Assembly: GCA_902729315.2 (NCBI GenBank)
Contig: LR746274.1
Location: 5,701,037-5,765,036 of the forward strand
Origin: Spirodela intermedia
Taxonomy: Eukaryota > Streptophyta > Magnoliopsida > Alismatales > Araceae
DNA: 64,000 nucleotides
Reading direction: 5' to 3'
Shown piece by piece: positions 62,581-64,000 of the stretch (position 1 is the stretch's first letter; each line of letters starts with the position of its first letter). Under the pieces are notes generated by a model. That model searched no databases, was not told the origin of the DNA, and worked only from the letters and a program-made list of their open reading frames with translations. A program made the translations under genes and the position numbers.

Positions 62581-63142
62581 GACGAAAAATGAAGAAAGAG
62601 AGAAATATGGTCAACCCATTTTCTCGGACGAATGTGAGCTCGAAGATTCACACACATGACATGAGGTTAGTCGTGAATGTCTCCAGCTTGTTTTAACTAT
62701 TCAACGCTCATTAATCAGCCTTTAATCTTAGTGATTTCGTGTTCAAAAATAGAAAAAATATTCATTATTCGCAGAACGTCGGGAACATAAATACGTCGAG
62801 ATTCAACTATCAAAATCAATAGAAAATAAGTTGGAAATGATCTTAGCTTGACCTCAGATGAGTTTTGGAAGATTCAGAAGAAAAACGAAGATCATTAATC
62901 AAGTTTTGAATTAGTTATACTCATTTTAATGAAAATGTGTGTGAAATGGAAAGAACTTGCCATAAAATGTAAATAAATGACAAAAGTAGGTAAGTAAATA
63001 CTGAAAACAAGAAATAAATCATTGCCCAAGTTTAGCCTGCCTCCTAGGCAATTGGAGACACCAGTGTGACAGCTTGGTTTCGTCCGGATGTGTCACACCA
63101 TATTGGAAGTTATAGAAGTATTGTCCGAAAGTGTTGCACCAC
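62581..63142. other. AT-rich DNA, nothing recognised
   Basis: No frame or known motif. A GTGTGACAGC...GTGTCACACC inverted pair lies near 63063-63100. Confidence 0.4.
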
Positions 63143-64000
63143 TGATAACATGCTATTTATGCATGTAATTATATAATTATTAATGCAAATTAAGGCATTA
63201 ATCATTACAAATATATGCATGTTATCATATTTTAAGTATATTTCTATCATTTTGTGTAAATTCATGTTATGATCTTAAAATACACCAAATTATGGATTAT
63301 TATAAATAATTACACATTAAAATCTTTAATCCTAATTATATTTATGATCATAATCATGTTTTAAGAGTGAAAATATGAGAGAAAAGATATTTATTAACAT
63401 TTATGTATTTATATAAATTTATTATATATAATACATAAATTTATAAAATTAATTAAAATTTATTCTCTTCTTATTTTAATAATTTGAGCATAATGGTAGA
63501 TTATTCAATTTTGAATCCAACAAAACAAATTTGAATTAATTTGGAGTCGTATTTTGAAAGTTATGATTTTTACAATTTTATAGAATTTTTTGGAATTTTT
63601 CTGAATTTATTTATATTTATTTTCGATTTTTAAATGTTTTAAATTAATTAAAAAATCGCAAAAAGGGGTTATATGTCGCGCGTGTACACGTGGATGCGAC
63701 GTGGTACTCGGGGCCACGTGGCTCTGCCACGTGGACAGCACGCGGGCGCCTGCGTCGCGCTGATGTGACATGTGGCGTATTTATATTTACTATATATATT
63801 TATTTAATAAAGTATATAGGTCTTCCAATTATCGGAAGACAAAGTATTAATCCCTCTTAATCGTCATATCTTATATACCCGAATATACTCCTTTGTTTTT
63901 CCCCTGTGGAACTAAAGTCCCTTAATTTTCTTATGTGCAGGACGCATGGCGTGATCTTGTGCGTCCGATCGACATCGCGACAAATAGCGTGCGTAGATCA
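63143..64000 (+). mobile_element. Possible start of another LTR, running off the window
   Basis: Starts TGATAACATGC, repeated inverted as GCATGTTATCA at 63217-63227. Later come a cluster of ACGTG boxes (63686-63735), a TATA-like TATATATATTTA at about 63792-63803, and a 7-bp-arm hairpin GTCTTCC/GGAAGAC at about 63813-63840. TGATAA plus an early palindrome recalls the Athila-like LTRs. No coding sequence. An upstream region of a gene to the right is the alternative. Confidence 0.35.
63686..63735 (+). promoter_or_regulatory. Cluster of four ACGTG/G-box motifs
   Basis: ACACGTGG at 63686-63693, GACGTGG at 63698-63704, the palindrome GCCACGTGGC at 63713-63722 and GCCACGTGGA at 63726-63735, followed about 55 bp later by a TATA-like tract. 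Density suggests a bZIP/bHLH- or ABA/light-responsive promoter. Confidence 0.5.

Overview
This is plant nuclear DNA, most likely from a monocot. Its three host genes have strongly GC-rich exons with monocot-like codon use, plant-type GT..AG introns and only plant protein families. The rest is AT-rich, retrotransposon-filled intergenic DNA. I could not name the species. No tRNA gene, rRNA gene, CRISPR array or prokaryotic operon was seen, and no previously undescribed biological system stands out. The most unusual content is a deeply nested retroelement complex and some unexplained structure inside its LTRs.

Region 1 (1-9300) is the gene island. A nine-exon NIPA-type magnesium transporter gene (382-3092, +) is followed by a three-exon ABCG half-transporter most like ABCG25, the plasma-membrane abscisic-acid exporter (5632-8140, +). 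Converging on it is an intronless gene for a DUF688-type protein of unknown function (8504-9166, -). GA/CT microsatellites are frequent in the introns and spacers. Nothing suggests these genes form a functional unit; each seems to have its own promoter.

Region 2 (9300-27700) is mostly decayed DNA. It holds a complete but dead small Ty1/copia element on the minus strand (11302-15091, short LTRs, tRNA-iMet-type PBS, PPT). It also holds two solo LTRs of an Athila-like Ty3/gypsy family, one in each orientation, each with a perfect 5-bp target-site duplication (TSD), plus one truncated older copy.

Region 3 (about 27770-60025) reads as a single, very old plus-strand Ty1/copia body split into six pieces by later insertions. 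These are a 3.0-kb LTR-like unit, an Athila-like solo LTR, a second Athila-like LTR that itself carries a third, and a LINE. The LINE is flanked by the 9-bp duplication AATTATCAA and is interrupted by three further insertions: a rearranged Athila-like element with most of gag-pol, a 1.1-kb unidentified unit, and an Athila-like solo LTR that contains yet another GC-rich solo-LTR-like unit. Copia coding sequence resumes exactly at the far side of the LINE, which is the strongest support for this reading. The nesting gives a relative order of insertion.

Region 4 (60026-64000) is AT-rich, with a distant relative of the Athila-like LTR, a GA-rich minisatellite, and at the right edge a TGATAA-starting palindrome followed by a dense ACGTG cluster and TATA-like DNA, probably another LTR running out of the window.

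All calls come from reading the sequence by eye. Exon junctions of the two intron-containing genes were checked for phase; ends of old repeats are approximate unless a TSD is given.
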